NCBI GenBank assembly: GCA_037349105.1
Contig: JAYJMM010000123.1
Location: forward strand, 5,580,001-5,644,000
Length of the DNA stretch: 64,000 nt
DNA from: Limnomonas spitsbergensis
Lineage: Eukaryota; Chlorophyta; Chlorophyceae; Chlamydomonadales
Direction of reading: 5' to 3'
Position numbers and translations under genes: made by a program. The notes beneath the pieces were generated by a model, which did no database searches, was not told where the DNA came from, and saw only the letters and a list, made by a program, of their open reading frames with translations. Positions 37,862-52,800 of the stretch are shown piece by piece (within the stretch, counting starts at the first letter, position 1; every line of letters starts with the position of its first letter).

Positions 37862-40800
37862 TTTCTTTCACTTCAGCTTCTCCCATTCAGCTTCTCCCAT
37901 TCAGCTTCTCCCGTTCAGCTTCTCCCATTCAGCTTCTCCCATTCAGCTTCTTCCATTCAGCTTCTCCCATTCAGCTGCCCCCATTAAGCTTCCCCCATTC
38001 AGCTTCTCCCATTCAGCTTATCCCATTCAGCTTCCCCCATTCAGCTTCCCCCATTCAGCTTCTCCCATTCAGCTTCCCCCATTCAGCTTCTCCCATTCAG
38101 CTTCTCCCATTCAGCTCTCCCATTCAGCTTATCCCATTCAGCTTATCCCATTCAGCTTATCCCATTCAGCTTATCCCATTCAGCTTCTCCCATTCAGCTT
38201 CTCCCATTCAGCTTCTCCCATTCAGCTTCTCCCATTCAGCTTCTCCCATTCAGCTTCTCCCATTCAGCTTCCCCCATTCAGCTTCCCCCATTCAGCTTCC
38301 CCCATTCAGCTTCTCCCATTCAGCTTCTCCCATTCAGCTTCTCCCGTTCAGCTTCTCCCATTCAGCTTCTCCCATTCAGCTTCCCCCATTCAGCTTCCCC
38401 CATTCAGCTTCCCCCATTCAGCTTCTCCCATTCAGCTTCTCCCATTCAGCTTCTCCCGTTCAGCTTCTCCCGTTCAGCTTCTCCCATTCAGCTTCTCCCG
38501 TTCAACTTCTCCCATTTAGCTTCTCCCGTTCAGCTTCTCCCATTCAGCTTCCCCCATTCAGCTTCCCCCATTCAGCTTATCTCATTTCTTTGCCTTCCCA
38601 CAGACACCATCAGGGGCCTTCAGCTTCTCCCATTCAGCTTCTCCCATTCAGCTTCTCCCATTCAGCTTCCCCCATTCAGCTTCCCCCATTCAGCTTATCT
38701 CATTTCTTTGCCTTCCCACAGACACCATCAGGGGCCTTCAGCTTCTCCTATTCAGCTTCTCCCATTCAGCTTCTCCCGTTCAGCTTCTCCCATTCAGCTT
38801 CCCCCATTCAGCTTCCCCCATTCAGCTTCTCCCATTCAGCTTCCCCCATTCAGCTTATCTCATTTCTTTGCCTTCCCACAGACACCATCAGGGGCCTTCA
38901 GCTTCTCCCATTCAGCTTCTCCCATTCAGCTTCTCCCATTCAGCTTCCCCCATTCAGCTTCCCCCATTCAGCTTATCTCATTTCTTTGCCTTCCCACAGA
39001 CACCATCAGGGGCCTTCAGCTTCTCCTATTCAGCTTCTCCCATTCAGCTTCTCCCATTCAGCTTCTTCCATTCAGCTTCTCCCATTCAGCTGCCCCCATT
39101 AAGCTTCCCCCATTCAGCTTCTCCCATTCAGCTTATCCCATTCAGCTTCCCCCATTCAGCTTCCCCCATTCAGCTTCTCCCATTCAGCTTCCCCCATTCA
39201 GCTTCTCCCATTCAGCTTCTCCCATTCAGCTCTCCCATTCAGCTTATCCCATTCAGCTTATCCCATTCAGCTTATCCCATTCAGCTTATCCCATTCAGCT
39301 TCTCCCATTCAGCTTCTCCCATTCAGCTTCTCCCATTCAGCTTCTCCCATTCAGCTTCTCCCATTCAGCTTCTCCCATTCAGCTTCCCCCATTCAGCTTC
39401 CCCCATTCAGCTTCCCCCATTCAGCTTCTCCCATTCAGCTTCTCCCATTCAGCTTCTCCCGTTCAGCTTCTCCCATTCAGCTTCTCCCATTCAGCTTCCC
39501 CCATTCAGCTTCCCCCATTCAGCTTCCCCCATTCAGCTTCTCCCATTCAGCTTCTCCCATTCAGCTTCTCCCGTTCAGCTTCTCCCGTTCAGCTTCTCCC
39601 ATTCAGCTTCTCCCGTTCAACTTCTCCCATTTAGCTTCTCCCGTTCAGCTTCTCCCATTCAGCCTCCCCCATTCAGCTTCCCCCATTCAGCTTATCTCAT
39701 TTCTTTGCCTTCCCACAGACACCATCAGGGGCCTTCAGCTTCTCCTATTCAGCTTCTCCCATTCAGCTTCTCCCGTTCAGCTTCTCCCATTCAGCTTCCC
39801 CCATTCAGCTTCCCCCATTCAGCTTATCTCATTTCTTTGCCTTCCCACAGACACCATCAGGGGCCTTCAGCTTATCCCATTCAGCTTCTCCCATTCAGCT
39901 TCTCCCATTCAGCTTCCCCCATTCAGCTTCCCCCATTCAGCTTATCTCATTTCTTTGCCTTCCCACAGACACCATCAGGGGCCTTCAGCTTCTCCTATTC
40001 AGCTTCTCCCATTCAGCTTCTCCCGTTCAGCTTCTCCCATTCAGCTTCCCCCATTCAGCTTCCCCCATTCAGCTTCTCCCATTCAGCTTCCCCCATTCAG
40101 CTTATCTCATTTCTTTGCCTTCCCACAGACACCATCAGGGGCCTTCAGCTTCTCCCATTCAGCTTCTCCCATTCAGCTTCTCCCATTCAGCTTCCCCCAT
40201 TCAGCTTCCCCCATTCAGCTTATCTCATTTCTTTGCCTTCCCACAGACACCATCAGGGGCCTTCAGCTTCTCCTATTCAGCTTCTCCCATTCAGCTTCTC
40301 CCGTTCAGCTTCTCCCATTCAGCTTCCCCCATTCAGCTTCCCCCATTCAGCTTATCTCATTTCTTTGCCTTCCCACAGACACCATCAGGGGCATTCAGCT
40401 TCTCCCATTCAGCTTCCCCCATTCAGCTTATCTCATTTCTTTGCCTTCCCACAGACACCATCAGGGGCCTTCAGCTTCTCCTATTCAGCTTCTCCCATTC
40501 AGCTTCTCCTATTCAGCTTCTCCCATTCAGCTTCCCCCATTCAGCTTATCTCATTTCTTTGCCTTCCCACAGACACCATCAGGGGCCTTCAGCTTCTCCC
40601 ATTCAGCTTCTCCCATTCAGCTTCTCCCATTCAGCTTCCCCCATTCAGCTTCTCCCATTCAGCTTCTCCCATTCAGCTTCCCCCATTCAGCTTATCTCAT
40701 TTCTTTGCCTTCCCACAGACACCATCAGGGGCCTTCAGCTTCTCCTATTCAGCTTCTCCCATTCAGCTTCTCCTATTCAGCTTCTCCCATTCAGCTTCCC

Positions 40801-43800
40801 CCATTCAGCTTATCTCATTTCTTTGCCTTCCCACAGACACCATCAGGGGCCTTCAGCTTCTCCTATTCAGCTTCTCCCATTCAGCTTCTCCCATTCAGCT
40901 TCCCCCATTCAGCTTCCCCCATTCAGCTTATCTCATTTCTTTGCCTTCCCACAGACACCATCAGGGGCCTTCAGCTTCTCCTATTCAGCTTCTCCCATTC
41001 AGCTTCTCCCATTCAGCTTCTCCCATTCAGCTTCTCCCATTCAGCTTATCTCATTTATTTGCCTTCCCACAGACACCATCAGGGGCCTTCAGCTTCTCCT
41101 ATTCAGCTTCTCCCATTCAGCTTCTCCCATTCAGCTTCTCCCATTCAGCTTATCTCATTTCTTTGCCTTCCCACAGACACCATCAGGGGCCTTCAGCTTC
41201 TCCTATTCAGCTTCTCCCATTCAGCTTCTCCCATTCAGCTTCCCCCATTCAGCTTCCCCCATTCAGCTTATCTCATTTCTTTGCCTTCCCACAGACACCA
41301 TCAGGGGCCTTCAGCTTCTCCTATTCAGCTTCTCCTATTCAGCTTCTCCCATTCAGCTTCTCCCATTCAGCTTATCTCATTTCTTTGCCTTCCCACAGAC
41401 ACCATCAGGGGCCTTCAGCTTCTCCTATTCAGCTTCTCCCATTCAGCTTCTCCTATTCAGCTTCTCCCATTCAGCTTCCCCCATTCAGCTTATCTCATTT
41501 CTTTGCCTTCCCACAGACACCATCAGGGGCCTTCAGCTTCTCCTATTCAGCTTCTCCCATTCAGCTTCTCCCATTCAGCTTCCCCCATTCAGCTTCCCCC
41601 ATTCAGCTTATCTCATTTCTTTGCCTTCCCACAGACACCATCAGGGGCCTTCAGCTTCTCCTATTCAGCTTCTCCCATTCAGCTTCTCCCATTCAGCTTC
41701 TCCCATTCAGCTTCTCCCATTCAGCTTATCTCATTTCTTTGCCTTCCCACAGACACCATCAGGGGCCTTCAGCTTCTCCTATTCAGCTTCTCCCATTCAG
41801 CTTCTCCCATTCAGCTTCTCCCATTCAGCTTATCTCATTTCTTTGCCTTCCCACAGACACCATCAGGGGCCTTCAGCTTCTCCTATTCAGCTTCTCCCAT
41901 TCAGCTTCTCCCATTCAGCTTCTCCCATTCAGCTTCTCCCATTCAGCTTATCTCATTTCTTTGCCTTCCCACAGACACCATCAGGGGCCTTCAGCTTCTC
42001 CTATTCAGCTTCTCCCATTCAGCTTCTCCCATTCAGCTTCTCCCATTCAGCTTCTCCCATTTAGCTTATCTCATTTCTTTGCCTTCCCACAGACACCATC
42101 AGGGGCCTTCAGCTTCTCCTATTCAGCTTCTCCTATTCAGCTTCTCCCGTTCAACTTCTCCCATTTAGCTTCTCCCATTCAGCTTCTCCCATTCAGCTTC
42201 TCCCATTCAGCTTCTCCCATTCAGCTTATCTCATTTCTTTGCCTTCCCACAGACACCATCAGGGGCCTTCAGCTTCTCCTATTCAGCTTCTCCTATTCAG
42301 CTTCTCCCATTCAGCTTCCCCCATTCAGCTTATCTCATTTCTTTGCCTTCCCACAGACACCATCAGGGGCATTCAGCTTCTCCTATTCAGCTTCTCCCAT
42401 TCAGCTTCCCCCATTCAGCTTATCTCATTTCTTTGCCTTCCCACAGACACCATCAGGGACCTTCAGCTTCTCCTATTCAGCTTCTCCCGTTCAGCTTCTC
42501 CCATTCAGCTTCTCCCATTCAGCTTATCTCATTTCTTTGCCTTCCCACAGACACCATCAGGGACCTTCAGCTTCTCCTATTCAGCTTCTCCCGTTCAGCT
42601 TCTCCCATTCAGCTTCTCCCATTCAGCTTATCTCATTTCTTTGCCTTCCCACAGACACCATCAGGGACCTTCAGCTTCTCCTATTCAGCTTCTCCCGTTC
42701 AGCTTCTCCCATTCAGCTTCCCCCATTCAGCTTATCTCATTTCTTTGCCTTCCCACAGACACCATCAGGGACCTTCAGCTTCTCCTATTCAGCTTCTCCC
42801 GTTCAGCTTCTCCCATTCAGCTTCCCCCATTCAGCTTATCTCATTTCTTTGCCTTCCCACAGACACCATCAGGGACCTTCAGCTTCTCCTATTCAGCTTC
42901 TCCCGTTCAGCTTCTCCCATTCAGCTTCCCCCATTCAGCTTATCTCATTTCTTTGCCTTCCCACAGACACCATCAGGGACCTTCAGCTTCTCCTATTCAG
43001 CTTCTCCCGTTCAGCTTCTCCCATTCAGCTTCTCCCATTCAGCTTATCTCATTTCTTTGCCCTCCCACAGACACCATCAGGGACCTTCAGCTTCTCCTAT
43101 TCAGCTTCTCCCGTTCAGCTTCTCCCATTCAGCTTCCCCCATTCAGCTTATCTCATTTCTTTGCCTTCCCACAGACACCATCAGGGACCTTCAGCTTCTC
43201 CCATTCAGCTTCTCCCGTTCAACTTCTCCCATTCAGCTTCCCCCATTCAGCTTATCTCATTTCTTTGCCTTCCCACAGACACCATCAGGGGCCTTCAGCT
43301 TTTCCCATTCAGCTTCTCCCGTTCAGCTTCTCCCATTCAGCTTCTCCCATTCAGCTTCTCCTATTCAGCTTCTCCCATTCAGCTTCCCCCATTCAGCTTA
43401 TCTCATTTCTTTGCCTTCCCACAGACACCATCAGGGGCCTTCAGCTTCTCCTATTCAGCTTCTCCCATTCAGCTTCTCCTATTCAGCTTCTCCCATTCAG
43501 CTTCCCCCATTCAGCTTATCTCATTTCTTTGCCTTCCCACAGACACCATCAGGGGCCTTCAGCTTCTCCTATTCAGCTTCTCCCATTCAGCTTATCTCAT
43601 TTCTTTGCCTTCCCACAGACACCATCAGGGGCCTTCAGCTTCTCCTATTCAGCTTCTCCCATTCAGCTTCTCCCATTCAGCTTATCTCATTTCTTTGCCT
43701 TCCCACAGACACCATCAGGGGCCTTCAGCTTCTCCCATTCAGCTTCCCCCATTCAGCTTCTCCCATTCAGCTTCCCCCATTCAGCTTCCCCCATTCAGCT

Positions 43801-46800
43801 TCTCCCATTCAGCTTCCCCCATTCAGCTTCTCCCATTCAGCTTCTCCCATTCAGCTTATCTCATTTCTTTGCCTTCCCACAGACACCATCAGGGGCCTTC
43901 AGCTTCTCCTATTCAGCTTCCCCCATTCAGCTTCTCCCATTCAGCTTCCCCCATTCAGCTTCTCCCATTCAGCTTTTCCCATTCAGCTTATCTCATTTCT
44001 TTGCCTTCCCACAGACACCATCAGGGGCCTTCAGCTTCTCCTATTCAGCTTCTCCCATTCAGCTTCTCCTATTCAGCTTCTCCCATTCAGCTTCTCCTAT
44101 TCAGCTTCTCCTATTCAGCTTCTCCTATTCAGCTTCTCCTATTCAGCTTCTCCCATTCAGCTTCTCCTATTCAGCTTCTCCCATTCAGCTTCTCCTATTC
44201 AGCTTCTCCTATTCAACTTCTCCCATTCAGCTTCTCCCATTCAGCTTCTCCCATTCAGCTTTTCCCATTCAGCTTATCTCATTTCTTTGCCTTCCCACAG
44301 ACACCATCAGGGGCCTTCAGCTTCTCCTATTCAACTTCTCCCATTCAGCTTCTCCCATTCAGCTTCTCCCATTCAGCTTCTCCCATTCAGCTTATCTCAT
44401 TTCTTTGCCTTCCCACAGACACCATCAGGGGCCTTCAGCTTCTCCCATTCAGCTTCTCCCATTCAGCTTCCCCCATTCAGCTTATCTCATTTCTTTGCCT
44501 TCCCACAGACACCATCAGGGGCATTCAGCTTCTCCCATTCAGCTTCTCCCATTCAGCTTATCTCATTTCTTTGCCTTCCCACAGACACCATCAGGGGCAT
44601 TCAGCTTCTCCCATTCAGCTTCCCCCATTCAGCTTATCTCATTTCTTTGCCTTCCCACAGACACCATCAGGGGCCTTCAGCTTCTCCTATTCAGCTTCTC
44701 CCATTCAGCTTCCCCCATTCAGCTTCTCCCATTCAGCTTCTCCCATTCAGCTTCCCCCATTCAGCTTATCTCATTTCTTTGCCTTCCCACAGACACCATC
44801 AGGGGCATTCAGCTTCTCCCATTCAGCTTCTCCCATTCAGCTTATCTCATTTCTTTGCCTTCCCACAGACACCATCAGGGGCCTTCAGCTTCTCCTATTC
44901 AGCTTCTCCCATTCAGCTTATCTCATTTCTTTGCCTTCCCACAGACACCATCAGGGGCCTTCAGCTTCTCCTATTCAGCTTCTCCCATTCAGCTTATCTC
45001 ATTTCTTTGCCTTCCCACAGACACCATCAGGGGCCTTCAGCTTCTCCTATTCAGCTTCCCCCATTCAGCTTATCTCATTTCTTTGCCTTCCCACAGACAC
45101 CATCAGGGACCTTCAGCTTCTCCTATTCAGCTTCTCCCGTTCAGCTTCTCCCATTCAGCTTCTCCCATTCAGCTTATCTCATTTCTTTGCCCTCCCACAG
45201 ACACCATCAGGGACCTTCAGCTTCTCCTATTCAGCTTCTCCCGTTCAGCTTCTCCCATTCAGCTTCCCCCATTCAGCTTATCTCATTTCTTTGCCTTCCC
45301 ACAGACACCATCGGGGACCTTCAGCTTCTCCCATTCAGCTTCTCCCGTTCAACTTCTCCCATTCAGCTTCCCCCATTCAGCTTATCTCATTTCTTTGCCT
45401 TCCCACAGACACCATCAGGGGCCTTCAGCTTTTCCCATTCAGCTTCTCCCGTTCAGCTTCTCCCATTCAGCTTCTCCCATTCAGCTTCTCCTATTCAGCT
45501 TCTCCCATTCAGCTTCCCCCATTCAGCTTATCTCATTTCTTTGCCTTCCCACAGACACCATCAGGGGCCTTCAGCTTCTCCTATTCAGCTTCTCCCATTC
45601 AGCTTCTCCTATTCAGTTTCTCCCATTCAGCTTCCCCCATTCAGCTTATCTCATTTCTTTGCCTTCCCACAGACACCATCAGGGGCCTTCAGCTTCTCCT
45701 ATTCAGCTTCTCCCATTCAGCTTATCTCATTTCTTTGCCTTCCCACAGACACCATCAGGGGCCTTCAGCTTCTCCTATTCAGCTTCTCCCATTCAGCTTC
45801 TCCCATTCAGCTTATCTCATTTCTTTGCCTTCCCACAGACACCATCAGGGGCCTTCAGCTTCTCCCATACAGCTTCCCCCATTCAGCTTCTCCCATTCAG
45901 CTTCCCCCATTCAGCTTCCCCCATTCAGCTTCTCCCATTCAGCTTCCCCCATTCAGCTTCTCCCATTCAGCTTCTCCCATTCAGCTTATCTCATTTCTTT
46001 GCCTTCCCACAGACACCATCAGGGGCCTTCAGCTTCTCCTATTCAGCTTCCCCCATTCAGCTTCTCCCATTCAGCTTCCCCCATTCAGCTTCTCCCATTC
46101 AGCTTTTCCCATTCAGCTTATCTCATTTCTTTGCCTTCCCACAGACACCATCAGGGGCCTTCAGCTTCTCCTATTCAGCTTCTCCCATACAGCTTCTCCT
46201 ATTCAGCTTCTCCCATTCAGCTTCTCCTATTCAGCTTCTCCTATTCAGCTTCTCCTATTCAGCTTCTCCTATTCAGCTTCTCCCATTCAGCTTCTCCTAT
46301 TCAGCTTCTCCCATTCAGCTTCTCCTATTCAGCTTCTCCTATTCAACTTCTCCCATTCAGCTTCTCCCATTCAGCTTCTCCCATTCAGCTTTTCCCATTC
46401 AGCTTATCTCATTTCTTTGCCTTCTCACAGACACCATCAGGGGCCTTCAGCTTCTCCTATTCAACTTCTCCCATTCAGCTTCTCCCATTCAGCTTCTCCC
46501 ATTCAGCTTCTCCCATTCAGCTTATCTCATTTCTTTGCCTTCCCACAGACACCATCAGGGGCCTTCAGCTTCTCCCATTCAGCTTCTCCCATTCAGCTTC
46601 CCCCATTCAGCTTATCTCATTTCTTTGCCTTCCCACAGACACCATCAGGGGCATTCAGCTTCTCCCATTCAGCTTCTCCCATTCAGCTTATCTCATTTCT
46701 TTGCCTTCCCACAGACACCATCAGGGGCATTCAGCTTCTCCCATTCAGCTTCCCCCATTCAGCTTATCTCATTTCTTTGCCTTCCCACAGACACCATCAG

Positions 46801-49800
46801 GGGCCTTCAGCTTCTCCTATTCAGCTTCTCCCATTCAGCTTCCCCCATTCAGCTTCTCCCATTCAGCTTCTCCCATTCAGCTTCCCCCATTCAGCTTATC
46901 TCATTTCTTTGCCTTCCCACAGACACCATCAGGGGCATTCAGCTTCTCCCATTCAGCTTCTCCCATTCAGCTTATCTCATTTCTTTGCCTTCCCACAGAC
47001 ACCATCAGGGGCCTTCAGCTTCTCCTATTCAGCTTCTCCCATTCAGCTTATCTCATTTCTTTGCCTTCCCACAGACACCATCAGGGGCCTTCAGCTTCTC
47101 CTATTCAGCTTCTCCCATTCAGCTTATCTCATTTCTTTGCCTTCCCACAGACACCATCAGGGGCCTTCAGCTTCTCCTATTCAGCTTCCCCCATTCAGCT
47201 TATCTCATTTCTTTGCCTTCCCACAGACACCATCAGGGACCTTCAGCTTCTCCCATTCAGCTTCCCCCATTCAGCTTATCTCATTTCTTTGCCTTCCCAC
47301 AGACACCATCAGGGGCCTTCAGCTTCTCCTATTCAGCTTCCCCCATTCAGCTTATCTCATTTCTTTGCCTTCCCACAGACACCATCAGGGACCTTCAGCT
47401 TCTCCCATTCAGCTTCCCCCATTCAGCTTATCTCATTTCTTTGCCTTCCCACAGACACCATCAGGGACCTTCAGCTTCTCCCATTCAGCTTCCCCCATTC
47501 AGCTTATCTCATTTCTTTGCCTTCCCACAGACACCATCAGGGGCCTTCAGCTTCTCCTATTCAGCTTCTCCTATTCAGCTTCTCCTATTCAGCTTCTCCC
47601 ATTCAGCTTCCCCCATTCAGCTTATCTCATTTCTTTGCCTTCCCACAGACACCATCAGGGGCCTTCAGCTTCTCCTATTCAGCTTCTCCTATTCAGCTTA
47701 TCTCATTTCTTTGCCTTCCCACAGACACCATCAGGGGCCTTCAGCTTCTCCTATTCAGCTTCTCCTATTCAGCTTCTCCTATTCAGCTTCTCCCATTCAG
47801 CTTCCCCCATTCAGCTTATCTCATTTCTTTGCCTTCCCACAGACACCATCAGGGGCCTTCAGCTTCTCCTATTCAGCTTATCTCATTTCTTTGCCTTCCC
47901 ACAGACACCATCAGGGACCTTCAGCTTCTCCCATTCAGCTTCCCCCATTCAGCTTATCTCATTTCTTTGCCTTCCCACAGACACCATCAGGGGCCTTCAG
48001 CTTCTCCTATTCAGCTTATCTCATTTCTTTGCCTTCCCACAGACACCATCAGGGACCTTCAGCTTCTCCCATTCAGCTTCCCCCATTCAGCTTATCTCAT
48101 TTCTTTGCCTTCCCACAGACACCATCAGGGGCATTCAGCTTCTCCTATTCAGCTTCCCCCATTCAGCTTATCTCATTTCTTTGCCTTCCCACAGACACCA
48201 TCAGGGACCTTCAGCTTCTCCTATTCAGCTTCCCCCATTCAGCTTATCTCATTTCTTTGCCTTCCCACAGACACCATCAGGGACCTTCAGCTTCTCCTAT
48301 TCAGCTTCTCCTATTCAGCTTATCTCATTTCTTTGCCTTCCCACAGACACCATCAGGGACCTTCAGCTTCTCCTATTCAGCTTCTCCTATTCAGCTTCTC
48401 CTATTCAGCTTCTCCCATTCAGCTTATCTCATTTCTTTGCCTTCCCACAGACACCATCAGGGGCCTTCAGCTTCTCCTATTCAGCTTCCCCCATTCAGCT
48501 TATCTCATTTCTTTGCCTTCCCACAGACACCATCAGGGGCCTTCAGCTTCTCCTATTCAGCTTCCCCCATTCAGCTTATCTCATTTCTTTGCCTTCCCAC
48601 AGACACCATCAGGGACCTTCAGCTTCTCCTATTCAGCTTCTCCTATTCAGCTTCTCCTATTCAGCTTCTCCCATTCAGCTTATCTCATTTCTTTGCCTTC
48701 CCACAGACACCATCAGGGGCCTTCAGCTTCTCCTATTCAGCTTCCCCCATTCAGCTTATCTCATTTCTTTGCCTTCCCACAGACACCATCAGGGACCTTC
48801 AGCTTCTCCCATTCAGCTTCCCCCATTCAGCTTATCTCATTTCTTTGCCTTCCCACAGACACCATCAGGGGCCTTCAGCTTCTCCCATTCAGCTTCCCCC
48901 ATTCAGCTTATCTCATTTCTTTGCCTTCCCACAGACACCATCAGGGGCCTTCAGCTTCTCCTATTCAGCTTCCCCCATTCAGCTTATCTCATTTCTTTGC
49001 CTTCCCACAGACACCATCAGGGACCTTCAGCTTCTCCCATTCAGCTTCCCCCATTCAGCTTATCTCATTTCTTTGCCTTCCCACAGACACCATCAGGGGC
49101 ATTCAGCTTCTCCCATTCAGCTTCTCCCATTCAGCTTATCTCATTTCTTTGCCTTCCCACAGACACCATCAGGGGCATTCAGCTTCTCCCATTCAGCTTC
49201 CCCCATTCAGCTTATCTCATTTCTTTGCCTTCCCACAGACACCATCAGGGGCCTTCAGCTTCTCCTATTCAGCTTCTCCCATTCAGCTTCCCCCATTCAG
49301 CTTCTCCCATTCAGCTTCTCCCATTCAGCTTCCCCCATTCAGCTTATCTCATTTCTTTGCCTTCCCACAGACACCATCAGGGGCATTCAGCTTCTCCCAT
49401 TCAGCTTCTCCCATTCAGCTTATCTCATTTCTTTGCCTTCCCACAGACACCATCAGGGGCCTTCAGCTTCTCCTATTCAGCTTCTCCCATTCAGCTTATC
49501 TCATTTCTTTGCCTTCCCACAGACACCATCATGGGCCTTCAGCTTCTCCTATTCAGCTTCTCCCATTCAGCTTATCTCATTTCTTTGCCTTCCCACAGAC
49601 ACCATCAGGGGCCTTCAGCTTCTCCTATTCAGCTTCCCCCATTCAGCTTATCTCATTTCTTTGCCTTCCCACAGACACCATCAGGGACCTTCAGCTTCTC
49701 CTATTCAGCTTCTCCCATTCAGCTTCTCCCATTCAGCTTATCTCATTTCTTTGCCCTCCCACAGACACCATCAGGGACCTTCAGCTTCTCCTATTCAGCT

Positions 49801-52800
49801 TCTCCCGTTCAGCTTCTCCCATTCAGCTTCCCCCATTCAGCTTATCTCATTTCTTTGCCTTCCCACAGACACCATCAGGGACCTTCAGCTTCTCCCATTC
49901 AGCTTCTCCCGTTCAACTTCTCCCATTCAGCTTCCCCCATTCAGCTTATCTCATTTCTTTGCCTTCCCACAGACACCATCAGGGGCCTTCAGCTTTTCCC
50001 ATTCAGCTTCTCCCGTTCAGCTTCTCCCATTCAGCTTCTCCCATTCAGCTTCTCCTATTCAGCTTCTCCCATTCAGCTTCCCCCATTCAGCTTATCTCAT
50101 TTCTTTGCCTTCCCACAGACACCATCAGGGGCCTTCAGCTTCTCCTATTCAGCTTCTCCCATTCAGCTTCTCCTATTCAGTTTCTCCCATTCAGCTTCCC
50201 CCATTCAGCTTATCTCATTTCTTTGCCTTCCCACAGACACCATCAGGGGCCTTCAGCTTCTCCTATTCAGCTTCTCCCATTCAGCTTATCTCATTTCTTT
50301 GCCTTCCCACAGACACCATCAGGGGCCTTCAGCTTCTCCTATTCAGCTTCTCCCATTCAGCTTCTCCCATTCAGCTTATCTCATTTCTTTGCCTTCCCAC
50401 AGACACCATCAGGGGCCTTCAGCTTCTCCCATTCAGCTTCCCCCATTCAGCTTCTCCCATTCAGCTTCCCCCATTCAGCTTCCCCCATTCAGCTTCTCCC
50501 ATTCAGCTTCCCCCATTCAGCTTCTCCCATTCAGCTTCTCCCATTCAGCTTATCTCATTTCTTTGCCTTCCCACAGACACCATCAGGGGCCTTCAGCTTC
50601 TCCTATTCAGCTTCCCCCATTCAGCTTCTCCCATTCAGCTTCCCCCATTCAGCTTCTCCCATTCAGCTTTTCCCATTCAGCTTATCTCATTTCTTTGCCT
50701 TCCCACAGACACCATCAGGGGCCTTCAGCTTCTCCTATTCAGCTTCTCCCATACAGCTTCTCCTATTCAGCTTCTCCCATTCAGCTTCTCCTATTCAGCT
50801 TCTCCTATTCAGCTTCTCCTATTCAGCTTCTCCTATTCAGCTTCTCCCATTCAGCTTCTCCTATTCAGCTTCTCCCATTCAGCTTCTCCTATTCAGCTTC
50901 TCCTATTCAACTTCTCCCATTCAGCTTCTCCCATTCAGCTTCTCCCATTCAGCTTTTCCCATTCAGCTTATCTCATTTCTTTGCCTTCTCACAGACACCA
51001 TCAGGGGCCTTCAGCTTCTCCTATTCAACTTCTCCCATTCAGCTTCTCCCATTCAGCTTCTCCCATTCAGCTTCTCCCATTCAGCTTATCTCATTTCTTT
51101 GCCTTCCCACAGACACCATCAGGGGCCTTCAGCTTCTCCCATTCAGCTTCTCCCATTCAGCTTCCCCCATTCAGCTTATCTCATTTCTTTGCCTTCCCAC
51201 AGACACCATCAGGGGCATTCAGCTTCTCCCATTCAGCTTCTCCCATTCAGCTTATCTCATTTCTTTGCCTTCCCACAGACACCATCAGGGGCATTCAGCT
51301 TCTCCCATTCAGCTTCCCCCATTCAGCTTATCTCATTTCTTTGCCTTCCCACAGACACCATCAGGGGCCTTCAGCTTCTCCTATTCAGCTTCTCCCATTC
51401 AGCTTCCCCCATTCAGCTTCTCCCATTCAGCTTCTCCCATTCAGCTTCCCCCATTCAGCTTATCTCATTTCTTTGCCTTCCCACAGACACCATCAGGGGC
51501 ATTCAGCTTCTCCCATTCAGCTTCTCCCATTCAGCTTATCTCATTTCTTTGCCTTCCCACAGACACCATCAGGGGCCTTCAGCTTCTCCTATTCAGCTTC
51601 TCCCATTCAGCTTATCTCATTTCTTTGCCTTCCCACAGACACCATCAGGGGCCTTCAGCTTCTCCTATTCAGCTTCTCCCATTCAGCTTATCTCATTTCT
51701 TTGCCTTCCCACAGACACCATCAGGGGCCTTCAGCTTCTCCTATTCAGCTTCCCCCATTCAGCTTATCTCATTTCTTTGCCTTCCCACAGACACCATCAG
51801 GGACCTTCAGCTTCTCCCATTCAGCTTCCCCCATTCAGCTTATCTCATTTCTTTGCCTTCCCACAGACACCATCAGGGGCCTTCAGCTTCTCCCATTCAG
51901 CTTCCCCCATTCAGCTTATCTCATTTCTTTGCCTTCCCACAGACACCATCAGGGACCTTCAGCTTCTCCCATTCAGCTTCCCCCATTCAGCTTATCTCAT
52001 TTCTTTGCCTTCCCACAGACACCATCAGGGACCTTCAGCTTCTCCCATTCAGCTTCCCCCATTCAGCTTATCTCATTTCTTTGCCTTCCCACAGACACCA
52101 TCAGGGGCCTTCAGCTTCTCCTATTCAGCTTCTCCTATTCAGCTTCTCCTATTCAGCTTCTCCCATTCAGCTTCCCCCATTCAGCTTATCTCATTTCTTT
52201 GCCTTCCCACAGACACCATCAGGGGCCTTCAGCTTCTCCTATTCAGCTTCTCCTATTCAGCTTATCTCATTTCTTTGCCTTCCCACAGACACCATCAGGG
52301 GCCTTCAGCTTCTCCTATTCAGCTTCTCCTATTCAGCTTCTCCTATTCAGCTTCTCCCATTCAGCTTCCCCCATTCAGCTTATCTCATTTCTTTGCCTTC
52401 CCACAGACACCATCAGGGGCCTTCAGCTTCTCCTATTCAGCTTATCTCATTTCTTTGCCTTCCCACAGACACCATCAGGGACCTTCAGCTTCTCCCATTC
52501 AGCTTCCCCCATTCAGCTTATCTCATTTCTTTGCCTTCCCACAGACACCATCAGGGGCCTTCAGCTTCTCCTATTCAGCTTATCTCATTTCTTTGCCTTC
52601 CCACAGACACCATCAGGGACCTTCAGCTTCTCCCATTCAGCTTCCCCCATTCAGCTTATCTCATTTCTTTGCCTTCCCACAGACACCATCAGGGGCATTC
52701 AGCTTCTCCTATTCAGCTTCCCCCATTCAGCTTATCTCATTTCTTTGCCTTCCCACAGACACCATCAGGGACCTTCAGCTTCTCCTATTCAGCTTCCCCC

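Noticed and set aside
37741..39102. 453-codon plus-strand frame and similar frames at 39955-42168, 40115-42064 and 54591-55511
   Set aside because: Same array, same cause; the first merely begins in the S6 edge copies.
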